Assembly: GCA_033439685.1 (NCBI GenBank)
Contig: JAUEDM010000004.1
Location: 4,216,001-4,280,000, forward strand
Origin: Apodospora peruviana
Lineage: Eukaryota > Ascomycota > Sordariomycetes > Sordariales > Lasiosphaeriaceae
Length of the DNA: 64,000 nt
Reading direction: 5' to 3'
In this document: positions 1 through 11,800 of the stretch, one piece after another
How the letters are laid out: every line of letters begins with the position of its first letter
Position numbering within the stretch: position 1 is the stretch's first letter
Translations under genes and position numbers: made by a program
Notes under the pieces: model-generated
What the model was told of the DNA's origin: nothing
Databases searched by the model: none
What the model saw: only the letters and a program-made list of their open reading frames with translations

Positions 1-1
1 T

Positions 2-277
2 AATGAGACGGAGAGCCTGGAGCAGCATTTTGGGTACGTTTTTCCGCTGCCTTGGGACAGGGAGGGCGGTTACTCTAGTGCTGGGGTGGAGTGTTTTATT
101 GAGACCACCGCGGGGGGGTTGATGAAAGTTGGTAAGAAGGTGCCTCTTCTCAGAGTGTTGGGGAGCGGGAAGGTTGAGGTTGTGGATGAGTTGGTCAAGA
201 TCTTTGTTGTGCCCAAGGCAAAGACGGATGCTTGGGTCAAGGATTGGAAGGAGAAGAAGGCTTCTGTTGGGAAGTGA
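2..277 (+). CDS. 3' end of an unidentified protein gene (partial, cut by window edge)
   Basis: An open frame enters from the left edge at base 2 and closes with TGA at 275-277, giving the last 91 residues of a protein. The tail is soluble, rich in Val and Lys, contains the stretch PLPWDREGGYSSAGVECFIE, and ends in a charged region with AWVKDWKEKKASVGK. There is no membrane segment, GPI signal or motif that I can tie to a family. Codon choice and the absence of stops fit real coding sequence, and the purine-rich non-coding sequence that follows fits a 3' UTR. The start, exon structure and function lie outside or cannot be judged. Confidence 0.6.
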   Translation, partial: NETESLEQHFGYVFPLPWDREGGYSSAGVECFIETTAGGLMKVGKKVPLLRVLGSGKVEVVDELVKIFVVPKAKTDAWVKDWKEKKASVGK

Positions 278-916
278 GGGGCAAGATGTCTGGGTTGGAG
301 AGAGGAGGGGAATGGTAGGCGTTTGAGGATATGAGGAAGACGACGTTGTCAAGGATAGTTAGTACTAGATGGGTTTGCTCGGATCAAGGTCTAGAGGGAG
401 GTAGGGGAGGGGGGGATGAGACGACGAAGAAAAGGAGACACACGAGGTGATGATACCCATAGCCATTATAGAGAAAGAGGAAAAAAGCAGGAGAGAAAAT
501 GAAATGTGCTGAGGCTATGCCCGTGGATGGGAGAGCAGCAGCAGCACATATAACATTGCTCCTGCCTACCTACACTGCCTTCATAGTTTAAAGACGCTGA
601 CGTTGAGTTATCAGTCTCCTCCCGAGATGGACTCTCTTTTGCTCAAGCATCTCTGGTTTCTTGTTTCCTTTTATCCTTGATTTAAATAACACATATCTCT
701 TCCTCCTAAATAACTCGAAGAACTAGAACACAATACAGCCGATTTGTTTTGTTGGTAAAAAATTACGAAAATCTAAAAAGGAGGGAAACAGGGGGAGGAA
801 AGGAAAGGAAAGGAAGAAGGTCTCTACAACACATGCTCAGAAAAGGTACCTAGGTGAGGTATATCGCAGATACTCAACCCTCTTTAATCCAGAAAATCTA
901 CATCAAATAATCAAAA
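278..916. other. Intergenic, 3' flank of the left-edge gene
   Basis: No open frame of interest. It contains a purine-rich tract with repeated GGAAA units near 796-820 and a sequence CCTAGGTGAGGTA near 849-861. The right end leads into the tRNA gene. I see no other gene. Confidence 0.5.
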
Positions 917-1059
917 GGGCGTGTGGCTCAGTTGGTAGAGCGTTCGCTTAGCATGGATTGCGCCGAGTCATTTATGACAAGGTTTCAGCAGATGAAGTAC
1001 TTGCCAACTTCTGGTTGCTTGAATGCGAAAGGTCCTGAGTTCGATTCTTAGCTCGTCCA
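917..1059 (+). tRNA. tRNA-Ala (anticodon AGC) with a 70-nt intron
   Basis: The 5' half (917-953) holds the acceptor strand GGGCGTG, a D arm GGCTCAGTTGGTAGAGC and the anticodon arm TTCGC-TTAGCA. The 3' half (1024-1059) resumes with T-GCGAA, a variable loop AGGTC, a T arm CTGAG-TTCGATT-CTTAG, the acceptor strand CTCGTCC and discriminator A. The anticodon AGC lies at 950-952. The intron at about 954-1023 sits one base 3' of the anticodon, the canonical nuclear tRNA intron position; because 954 and 1024 are both T the junction could shift by one. The acceptor stem has one T-T opposition (position 6/67) and one G-T pair, and the T stem has one G-T pair, so slight decay is possible. CCA is not encoded, as expected in eukaryotes. 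Confidence 0.88.
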
Positions 1060-2107
1060 AAAATAAATATCTTGGCCATTCTTTCTGAGACATGGTTGTT
1101 GGTTGTTAATCTTTTCTTTCATTTTTGAGCTCCTCTTTTTTCTTTCCCCTCTCACCCTCTTCCCCCCCTTTTTTTTAAATTACACACACACCAAATAATA
1201 CCTGGATACCTACATACTGTAATTTATCATGCGTTTCCCCTTGTTAGCATGAAAGTAGTTGGTACATAGAAGGCAAGTAATGTAAGTGAGTGAATGAGCC
1301 AACCTCCTCCTCTCAGCAGAATCTCCCTCCCAAAAAGAAAAACACACCGAACGCTGAAAAGGAGTCAACTCAACTCGCAGACATACCTGCTCTGTAGCTG
1401 TCATTCGTGTAAGATACCTACTTATCTAAGTTAATATGCAATAGGACAAGAAATTCATTGATATGCTAACAAGGTGATCAGGGCTGGCATGTCGATTACA
1501 AAATATGAAAATGACAAATAAAATGAAATGCAGCCACGAACTCCAGATGCCCACTCAGACAAAAGAAACCAGCCATATCCATAGATGGAAATAATTTCCA
1601 TGGATTTTCTCACAAAATTTGTCTGTGTTTTTATGCGCATGCTCCCGTCATGATTATTTTCTTTTGTAGCCATTTAATATTCCCTCCAAAAAAGCAAATT
1701 TCCAACTCCTCCTTTTTGTCTAATCCATCCAGCCTGTATACATGCAATTAATTCAACCAATGTCATCATAATCGTCGTCATCATAGCCCACCCGGGCCGC
1801 CCTTAAGATGCAAACTTGTTGTGGGTGCGTCGTGAGTAGATGGTGGCACGCTTTTGTGGTGGTTGCCTGACTTCCCTCCCACCCGAAAGATCAAGAAGAA
1901 GTAGAGACCAAGCTAGCAGCAGATAACGGAAACTGCTAAAAAGGAAAACAAGTACTAGAAAAGGAAAAGAGCCAGATACCGCCCCAGCGCCGAGATAAAT
2001 GAGATAGATACGCGCATATGAGAACGGAACGGAAAGACCAGGGAAATGGAAAAATAATTGTAACTCCGTCTTTGCGGAAATCGCCGGCATCCAGTTCCTC
2101 AGATGAT
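1060..2107. other. Intergenic between tRNA-Ala and the APSES gene
   Basis: Pyrimidine-rich runs at about 1131-1180 (including C8 and T8) follow the tRNA and could serve as the Pol III stop region. The remainder is the 3' flank of the minus-strand APSES gene. Short frames here are not supported by any family feature. Confidence 0.5.
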
Positions 2108-4519
2108 TCAGAAAGACTTTGCCTTTCTCCGTTTTCTTCTATGCCTGGCACTACAACCACCGGCTTCTTGCTCCTCGTCCGCCGGTGATTCGCACGGACT
2201 TGGAGCCTGTGTTGACGGCCGCGCTTGAGCTGCTGAAGCAGCAAAGCTAAGGACAGAAGTTGAAGCATGAGGATCGCGAGCAAGAATCGCAGTCCATGTC
2301 TCACTGTCCTCCCGATGACCTGTGATTTCTCCAGAGTTGTCGCCATGATTGTGTTCGGTTACTTGTTTTTGGTCATCGAGGAGTTGATCTTGTTGTTGAG
2401 CACGATTAATCTCGCGTTGTTTTTCCAACTCCCCAAGACGCAAAAGCGTGAGAGCGGCAACCTCCTCCATGTGGCCAAAACAGGTGCGGCTGTCTTTTCT
2501 GATGTTGGTAGTGCTGTTCTCATTGTTGTCCTTGGTGCTGTCAGAGTTTGTGATGGAAGAACGGCTGCTTTCCACCCGTCCAACATCGGTGGACTTGATG
2601 ATTTCTTCCTTAATTTCGCTGATATGAATATGAGGACCTCCAGGCAACGGGACGATCCGAAGTTTTTGGACCCCATCTGGAGACCGGGCGCTGGCCAACG
2701 TCGGCTTTGACTCCGCCGCGGGGCCGTGGAGATTCTCGGCTGCGTTGGTTCCACGATTTACGTCCGTAGGATAAGTCCCTTGAGCCTTCCCAGTGCACCG
2801 TGGAGGCCTCGACAGCTGGGTCTCTGGCCATGGTGCCCTCTGAGGGACTGGTCTCGGACTAGGCGGTTCTGAGAATCCGGTCTCGTCCTGACTTTCGCCC
2901 GCGTCGTATTCACAGTCATCCAAGGTGCGCTTGTCACCGGGAGAGAGAGCATGGGAGGTAGGCCCTGATGCCCTGTAAGTGTTTGAAGCATGTGCCCGAG
3001 CCCCAGCATGGACTGGTAACTGTTGCTCTTGACCGGCCCGGGACACATCTCTGGATGGTAATGGATGGTGATAATGCTTTGGTTGCGTGGCGTGTAAGTC
3101 GACGTCGGATAGGCCGGGAATAGCGGAGAGCCACCGATCAGGCACAGGACTGCGGGGAGGACTCTTGGGAAAACTGCGTGGAGAGTCAAAGCGTGGGACA
3201 TGCGGTTCCTGGACGTTGCGGGAGATGGGCGATGGTAGGATATTCACCGCCGTCCAGCCATGGGGAGAGGCCCGGACAGGCTTGTTGTCATAGTCTTTTC
3301 TCGGTCTTGCTGCTATATGTGGACGATTCGTTCTGTCTGCGTGGAATGGAGGCAGGCGAGGAAACGCATTCCACATTGTACCCTCGACATCGGTATCAGT
3401 TGTAGTCCCATACGGGCTGTCCATGATTCCACCCCTAAAGCGTAAGCCTCCACGATGGTCAGTTTGGGAATATGCTTGTGGCCCGTCTATTCGCAGTCGA
3501 ACGCCCGGTGTTCGCGGGCTGATACTGCTGGAGTACCGAGGACTAGTAGGGCTGGGTAGATTGCAGTACAGAAGGCGGAAATTCTCCGCCTCCCGCCTGG
3601 AGCGGGCAATAATGGCTGGGTCTATGACCATGTGACCATGTCTTGGAGTGTTGGGCGGAATGCATTGAGCGGGAAAGTCTGGGCCAAATAGCGGTATCAG
3701 AGCGCCGGAGATATGATAGCAGAATGTCGCGCAGACGGCCTTGGCGCAGTCGAAAGGCATCCAGTAGCCTGTAGACCATCGAAGTTAGCAATGACTTTGT
3801 ACGGAAGGAGTTTTATGGGAAGGTACCTTGTGCCCGTATGGCGCCGCCGGTGATGCTATGGGAAATATCGCGGAGACCTGGGTTTTGGTTGAGCATCTTC
3901 GCCGAAATGGTCTGCCAGAAGTCAGACCCTAGATTTAAAAGGTGAAGGCAGTCGTCGATCAAACCTTGGAGTAGCTGCAGCATTTGAAGAACGGTGTTGT
4001 GCGGACCAAGCCAATCTTGACATCCCACATGACTGTCCACAGGCTCTCGCACCCGGGAATCTTGAAGTCGTATTGGAATACTGTAGTGAAGAAACGTTGG
4101 TTAGGTTCACTGTGTCCAAGTTTTCCTCGGGGTTGCTTCGTCAAGTTCTTACCTTCAAAACATTGCCGACCCGTCTTCTCGAAGAAATCTCGCTTGCCAG
4201 TGTTATATGGTATACGACGGAAAGAGTCTCGGATTCTGCCAAATGTCTGGATCTGGAATCGGCTGACCTCGCGGAGGGAATCCTCGTCCAAGTCCTCAAA
4301 AGGGTAGAAATCGACGATGTCGACTGTCCCTGAATGAAGAGAATCGCCCGACTCCCTGTTGGCCGGTGGTTGCCTACCGGACAAATGCCTTGGAAGGGAC
4401 TCATTTGTATATGAGGCCATCGAAAGCGACCTGGGATCATGGTCTGTCTCAAACCGTGGTGATGTATCTGGCGGAGGAGTTGGGTTAAGAAGGGAAGTCA
4501 GCGGTAGCATGCTGGCCAT
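2108..4519 (-). CDS. APSES-type (KilA-N fold) DNA-binding transcription factor, Xbp1-like
   Basis: Four exons on the minus strand: 4519-4153, 4080-3965, 3911-3827 and 3768-2108, giving about 742 residues. The joins keep frame: codon GTA is split at the first intron, the second falls between codons, and GGC is split at the third. The spliced product reads SITGGAIRAQG then YWMPFDCAKAVCATFCYHIS and ALIPLFGPDFPAQC, the conserved core of the Xbp1-like APSES/KilA-N domain (about residues 40-230). The long C-terminal half is low complexity, rich in Ser, Pro and Arg, with an acidic/Gln segment and a basic end (ARHRRKRRKAKSF). APSES proteins bind specific promoter sites and regulate cell cycle, stress or development; Xbp1 of yeast is a stress-induced repressor. 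The specific role here is inference. A second in-frame Met lies at about residue 34, and a long 5' leader may exist in the 4.3-kb gap upstream. Confidence 0.88.
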
Positions 4520-7500
4520 TATGCCAAAAGCTCGGCAAGCGTATCGAGGGAAGCCGGAGGGATCTCTGAGGGTGCTCTTCTATCTGGGAGAGGACAAAAG
4601 ACGGTGAAGTAGACTAGCAGTCTGGATTATAAACTCGGATGATGCTAGCAATCGGGGCAATCCTGGTGGGTTTTCCTTCACTCCTCCTAACTTGCAAACA
4701 GCAAATCCCAGGTAGATGCTATGCAAGCCTCGTAAGGTGCAGCGGCGGCGGGCCCGTTGAGCAGACGTCGTCCACGTAATAGTGTCGAGGAGAAAGCCGC
4801 CTTTTTACTTGATGCTGGACAAAATGCCGCTAGCCTGCAGCGACGACGAACAGAATTTGGGTATTTTCGATCCGGCGGTCAACGTCCTGTTGACATTCCT
4901 TTGTCAACGAGGGTTAGGAATCAATTTTTGGAAGCAGTGGAGGGCGTTTGAGTCTTCCACCGCTATTTGGAGCTCGAGTTGGAAGCCACAAAATGATTAA
5001 TGACAAGCAAGAGCAGATTAGAACAGCCCAACTGATGATCAAAGCAGTGTGGGCCAACAAGGAAGGTAAGAAGGATGAAGCCCAATATTTGGAGGGATGG
5101 CCGAGGGGATATTCTCCTTGCAAAACTGACTTCGAAATCAGGAGGCACGGAGTGTAAACAACCTAGCAGCACACTTCCTCAACAATGTATTGGTCCTCTC
5201 CCCTTAATGACGGCGCCGGTGGGAGGGGTTCAAACCGACTGTCTTTTCAGGCCTCTGTGCGTCGAGACAAAATATAGTCGAGAAGGGGTGTGGTCTCAGG
5301 GGATTCAGTCTAGCCGGGCGTTGTGATCACAGGTTGTCTCGTCTGATGACGCAGCATCATCATAGGCCAAAGGCACCGAATGGGTTCAACACCGCAGGGA
5401 CCAGAGTCGGTAACTACGAGCAGGTAATTGATTTGTTTGAACCAGATTTTGACAGAAACAGAGTCACGGCTAGCTGCAGAAGGTGCCACTTGGTCAACAA
5501 GCTTGGGTGGCTTCACTGAGAAGGTGGAACAAAGAAATGGACGTCGCCTAGGCGTAGATATCCCGGTACGAAATGAAGGTCTGACTCGGCACACGTGGTC
5601 CCTTCACCGTATTCTGGCTCTCAGTCCAGGATGCGGAGGGCACAGGAATAGAGCGCGGTCCGGTACTGAATCACTGGAGAGAGCATCGAACTTGTCCGCG
5701 TCGTCTTACTGAAGACTAGCCTGCTGGTGGGGTCACTATCCCCTAGTGGCCTTGACGACTGGAGAGAAGTTGGGAGCTCGATCCGCGTGTGAATACTGAC
5801 TCTGTACGTAACTGCCTCCCCTAACCACGCACATATGGGTTCTTGAAGAAGTTTTGGCGTTTTCGAGAAGCATATTAGACATTCTCTGCCGCGCTGGCCG
5901 TCGCTTGCGCGGAGATGAGTGTCTACTACCGCAAAACAAAGCCCCCTCCCTCCCTCCCCCCCCAACGAGCAAATGCTTGTACAAGCACAGGAAAATGCCC
6001 CGATGGATACACGTGTACTGGCCGGGTGTTGGGCTTTTCGGAGGGCTGATGTGTCTATCCACCTCCAAAGCGCGAGCGACCCCAGAGCATGAAGGCAAGG
6101 TGTACAAGCAGTGCTGTGATAGCGATGGTTGAACCCCTTGGCGGGTAGTCGAAAATGATGTTGAAAGAAAATGTGGCTTGGAGGGTGGCGGCAGGAGACA
6201 AGCAACAGCCGGCAGACGGGACTGATGTGGAAGGCAATCATTCGATCTGCGAATGGGATGATGTCCCTGCTCTCTCCGCCCCGGGCTTGCAGGAGGTATT
6301 GAACACAGGAAAATACAACGAACGAGGGGCAGTGTTCAGGCAGCACCCCTCGAGTCGCCTGGTCTAGGCATGCCAGGACGTGTGTTCCAGACGTGATGAC
6401 CTGCTGCACGCTCCCGTCATCCGTCTGTAGCTGTCGTCCCAGTACCAAAGATCGGAGATGGCCAGTGCATTCCCCAAACAGAAGGGAATAGATGACAAGT
6501 CCATATCAGGGAAGGCGAGCCAGGTCGGAATCATACAAAAAGGGTTTGAGGCACTCAGTGACCCGGGAGCCTCTTTCAGTCGCTCTCAGACCCCGGCGAC
6601 TGCCAGGCAGAGAGAGCGAGAGTGGCAGCCCGTCTCGGCAGCTCCGACGCATCGAGGTGATGTCGAGGGCCACATCGAAATGGCGATGGTCTTAACCGGA
6701 ATCCACCCAACCTGACACTGTCCCTGGCAGAGCCCGTTCAGGAAAATGATAAGAAGCACGTCCACCATAGCCGTGTAGATGAGGGCGGAGTCTTGACGCT
6801 GTAGCTTGATGCTAATCGCAGCGTCGCACCATTGGAGTGAGCGTTGAAACGGAGGACCAAAAGCTGCCCCAGACTGACCTGCCCAGACCAGGAGGGCTCC
6901 TGTCCGTCAAAGCACCGATGGGCCTCTTGTGGGACAGCACGTTTTTGACAGGAGTACACTAACTGGTAGGAACCCTCTTGACCATCTTTGGTCCAGGACG
7001 GTGTGACAGATGTAGCGACGGGCGGCTGTACGTGCGCCCACCGGGAAATTTCTCCTCCTCAGAGGTCCGGATACCAGCCGGACACAGGCTGGAACGGATA
7101 GCTTGTGGCGAAGGGGTAAATTCCCGCGCGGAGAATGGCGGCGGCGGACGGCAGCGGGATAACGGTGAGCGATCCAGGGGGTGGTTTGCTTCTGAGGTTG
7201 GAGATCAGAGATAAAACCAACCCATCTAGCAACGGGTGTAGGGAAGGAAGTTGAGAATATATCGCCAGGTGGAGCTCTTCATCTGATCGATTGGCTGCGT
7301 GTTGGGACAGGTGTCGCCCGGAGCCGGGCAATTACATGTCCTAAGTTCGGCATCATCAGCGACGGACAGACTGGTGGACAGGATAAGACAGGACATGGGA
7401 GGTCTGGCCGTGCAGAGGCGGCCGTTGCATTGCCGATGCAGTTACAGGTACTTGCAGCTGCCTCGACGCCTCATCCCGACCACGGCAGGGGTACGCAGTC

Positions 7501-8814
7501 AATGTGCAATATGCAAAGCTTGAGGTAGGTCGTGGTCATGGCCGGGCGTGCGAGGCTCAGCAAGCCGTGACGCCGTGGGTGCCGTGAGTGGCGCACATGA
7601 GGTGAGGAGCGGGTTCGAGGAAGAGGAATCGACCTCATGATGGCATTCATGACGGCTGCGACCAGCCACCGGGCCGCACTGATGTCACGACGCTCGAGTT
7701 ACCCAAATCACCTAGTTGTGAGCTTCAAGGGAAACCGCCAGTCCTCTGATCCTATGATCTGGTGCCTGGAGGGCACACAATCATGCGTATCGCCTGCAGA
7801 CGCCCTTCTTGGCCGCGAGGTACCTGCAGAGTGCAGAATGCAGACTGCACCTCAACAAAAAAAGGGGAAAAGAGTAAAGGCCGGTGACGGGTCAAAGAAA
7901 GACATCTCTTCACCCGACACCTCAGGTATGAAGCTTCAGTTCTTTCACCGCTTGGCAAAGACGGCAAGCCGACAATGGAGACACCTCAGAGTCCAGACTG
8001 CTCAGAGTGGGCCTGGGACCTTTCTCCTTCCAAGTCCGAACCAGTCGAACTGAAGGTGGGAGCAGTGAACACAAGCAGGTACCTCAAGGAAGGTACGACT
8101 GTACAGCCTGCATGTGTTGTGCTGTGCTGTACCTCGTCCGTGACTACCCGCTTTGTGTTGACAACATCACATCACTCAAGTGTTGCTCCTTCCCCTGTCG
8201 AGCCTGGCAAGGTGAATCACCGCGGGTGGCACTTGTGGCACCTGGCGCCAATGCGGCTGAGCGACGTGGCGCGAGGCCTGACGTGGCTGACATAATGAAG
8301 TCTGATGACTCAGCGTCTTTGCGGCCTCAGGCTCTTCAGTTTTGGGGAGTCGTATCGTGTCGCGCCAATGTCGCGCCAAGACCACGGGATTGCAATTTCG
8401 CCGGCATCCCCTCTGCCTGTTTGGGAATTTGTTTACATCCGACGGCCGACGACCATGCAATCGACCACAACAACAGCCATCTCAACGGCACCGAACAGGC
8501 ACTCGTTTTTATTTGCCCCTCACATCGTCCACTCCTTGCCCCCCATTTTTGCGCGTCTCCCATATAGGATACCACACTTCGACGACACGATTAACTGATT
8601 GAAAGGGGCTGCAGCGTGCCCTCTTTTTCTTTACTTCCACTATTTTCCCTCTTTGTAACTCTTACCTTCGACGAGTTCATACGTCGACGAGGTCTTTGCG
8701 TCTGTGGATGTACGAGCACTTGTGGATTCCGACGCTCAGCCGATCATTTACGCGAATTCGTATCAACGCCGCACCTCGAACTCTGCAGGACTGTGCTCCT
8801 AAACTTCCCTCACC
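4520..8814. other. 4.3-kb region without a recognisable gene between the divergent APSES and TOP2 genes
   Basis: Both flanking genes point away from this stretch, so it holds both promoters and any long leaders. Long frames exist (for example 5621-6448 minus, 275 codons) but the products are Cys/His/Ser-rich, match no family I know and overlap frames on the other strand. Near the right end (8243-8252, 8361-8380) are repeated GGCGCCAATG / TCGCGCCAAT elements. APSES regulators often have long leaders with upstream frames, which is one possible explanation of the length. A non-coding RNA cannot be excluded. Confidence 0.5.
8361..8380. promoter_or_regulatory. Tandem CGCGCCAA elements upstream of TOP2
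   Basis: CGCGCCAAT occurs at 8361-8369 and CGCGCCAAG at 8372-8380, an 11-nt spacing, about 435 bp upstream of the TOP2 start; GGCGCCAATG recurs at 8243-8252. The GGCGC/CGCGCC core resembles E2F/MBF-type G1/S sites, and CCAAT is embedded. TOP2 is cell-cycle regulated in many eukaryotes, so a G1/S control role is a reasonable but untested inference. Confidence 0.35.
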
Positions 8815-11800
8815 ATGGATAGCGACATGGATGACTCGGTCTTTGACGCCGGCGTCCAAAGCGAGTCGGACGGCTATGCACCAGAGGTGGTACGTTGCTT
8901 TTGTGGGTGGAAACCGAGCATATGCCTCTCCTACCCTGGTCTTCGATCGCGAACCCCGGCGCGGGCTTCATTCTCTATGTGCATTCACTAACTCGTCGGC
9001 CCCAATCTCATAGAAACCCAAGGCAAAGGCAGTTGCCAAGAAACCTACTGCTGCAAAGCGCCCGGCTGCGAAGAAGATGGTTCAGACAACACTCACCGGC
9101 GCCAAGGCCGCCTCCAAGAAGCGACCCAAGCCGGAGAGCGAAAACGAAAATGACGACGCCATGGACGACGACGACGACGACGACGGCAGTATTCTTTCTC
9201 ACACCCCTCCAAGCTCTAAGAAGCAGAAGAAGGCGCCGGCAAAGAAGTTGGCTGGCAAGCCGCTCGCTGAGATCGAAAATGATAGCATGCAGGTCGATGC
9301 TCCCGCCGGGTCAAAGTCCAAGAAGTCGGCCACCGAGACGTATCAGAAGCTCACCCAGCTCGAGCACATCATCAAGCGTCCCGACACCTACATCGGCTCT
9401 GTCGAACGTACCGACCAAAAGATGTGGGTGTTCAACAAGGCAGAAGGTCTGATGGAAAACCGGACTGTATCGTTTGTCCCCGGTCTCTACAAGATTTTCG
9501 ACGAGATTCTCGTCAACGCCGCCGATAACAGCCAGCGAGATTCCTCCATGACCTACCTTAAAGTCACTATCGACGGTGATACGGGCGAGATCTCCGTCGA
9601 GAACAACGGAAAAGGCATCCCCGTTGAGATGCACGCCAAGGAGAAGTGCTACATTCCCGAGCTCATCTTTGGTCACCTTCTTACTGGTTCCAACTATGAC
9701 GATGATGAAAAGAAGACGGTCGGTGGCCGTAACGGTTACGGTGCAAAACTTACCAACATCTTCAGCAAGAAGTTTAGCATTGAATGCCAGGACTCGGTCA
9801 ACGGCAAGCGGTACAAGCAAACTTGGACCGACAACATGGGCAAGATGGAGAAGGCCAAGGTCACCGCAAACAAATCTTCCGACTTTGTTCGGGTCACCTT
9901 CCTTCCCGACTACCAGAGGTTCGGCATGCCGAACGGCATCGATACCGATCTGGAGGCCTTGCTTACTCGTCGTGTCTATGACTTGGCGGGTACCGTTACT
10001 GGTGTCAAGATCTGGCTGAATGGTGAACAGCTCAAGATCAAATTCCAGACTTACTGTGATCTCTATGCTAAGGCGATCGCCAAGGAACGTGGCGACGAGG
10101 GCGCTATGGAAGGAGAAGCACCGGCTCCCGCAAAGGTTCTCTTTGACATCTGCAGGGACAAGGGGAGAACGTGGGAAGTTGGCTTCACCGTCTCTGACGG
10201 TGCATTCCAGCAAGTCTCTTTCGTCAACAACATTGCAACTACATCCGGAGGCACTCACGTCAACCATGTCGCCGATCAGATCTGCGACGCCCTCGCCAAG
10301 GAGCTCAATAAAAAGAAGAAGGGCCATTCCCTAAAAACATCTCACTTCCGCAACCATATCTTCATCTTTGTCAACTGCCTGATCGACAACCCAGCGTTCA
10401 CCTCGCAAACAAAAGAACAGTTGACAACCAAGCCAAGCGCCTTTGGAAGTAAATGCATCCTGAGCGAGAAGTTTCTGAAGGGTATCAGGCAGTCCGAGGC
10501 CATCGCAAACATTCTGCATTTTGCAGAGAAGAAGGCGGATAAGATGATGGCGAAGAGTGATGGCAGCAAGCGCTCTCGAGTCAGCAACGCCAAGCTCGTC
10601 GATGCCAATTTGGCTGGTACCAAGCGCGGTCACGAGTGTACCCTAATCCTAACCGAAGGAGACTCAGCCAGAGCACTCGCCGTGGCTGGCCGCGCTGTGC
10701 TGGATCCTGACCGTATCGGCGTGTTCCCACTTCGTGGTAAAATGCTCAACGTTCGTGATGCGTCGTTGGACCAGATCATGAAGAACAAGGAAATCGAGAA
10801 CATCAAGAAGTTCCTCGGCCTGAAGCACAAGCAGCATTATACCGATACCAAGGGTCTCCGGTATGGTTCTTTGATGATCATGGCCGATCAGGATTTGGAT
10901 GGTAGTCATATCAAGGGGCTGCTCATCAACTTCCTCGAAGTCCAGTTCCCATCTCTGCTGCGGATTCCGAACTTCTTCCGCGAGTTCATCACTCCGGTTG
11001 TCAAGGTCTGGCAAGGCCCCAACCCCAAGAAGCCTCTCAAGCTCAAGTCGTTCTTTACTCTGCCTCAGTATGAGCTATGGAAAGAACACCACAGAGCCGA
11101 GCTGGCCAGATGGAAGTACAAGTACTTCAAAGGATTGGGTAGTAGTTCCAACGAAGACGCCCAAGTCTACTTTACCAATTTGGACCAGCATCTGAAGGAG
11201 TTTGACACCATGACCCAGGATGATGCCCAGCTCTTTGAGTTGGCCTTTTCGAAGAAGAAAGCAGATGCTCGCAAGGAGTGGCTAGGCAATTTTATCCCGG
11301 GGACATACCTTGATCACTCGACCGAGAGGATCTCGTACAATGACTTCGTGAACAGGGAACTTATCTTGTTCAGTATGGCCGACAACATGCGTTCCATTCC
11401 TTCCATGATTGATGGTTTCAAGCCTGGTCAACGCAAGGTCATGTATGCCTGCTTCAAGCGCAATCTTGTCAATGACCAGAAGGTCATTGAGTTGGCTGGT
11501 TATGTCTCGGAGCAGACAGCCTATCACCACGGTGAAGCATCGCTGCAACAGACGATCATTGGTCTTGCACAGAACTATGTCGGCTCGAACAACATCAACG
11601 TACTTGAGCCTAGCGGTAACTTTGGCTCTCGTCTTTCGGGTGGTTCTGATGCCGCCAGTGCTCGATACATTCACACTCGGCTTTCCCCATTCGCCCGACG
11701 CATCTTCTCGGCCCTGGATGAGCCAAACCTCGAGTTCCAGTACGAAGATGGCAAGAGGATTGAGCCCAAAGTCTATGCCCCCGTCATCCCCATGGTCCTG

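Noticed and set aside
5621..6448. 275-codon minus-strand frame
   Set aside because: The product is Cys/His/Ser-rich without any recognisable motif, overlaps several frames on the other strand, and has no convincing exon context. It lies in the shared upstream region of two divergent genes.
8007..8567. 186-codon plus-strand frame in front of TOP2
   Set aside because: No family features, Cys-rich random-like composition, and it spans the likely TOP2 promoter.
9311..10327. 338-codon minus-strand frame
   Set aside because: It is the antisense shadow of the conserved ATPase region of TOP2; long antisense frames arise from the GC-biased third codon positions.
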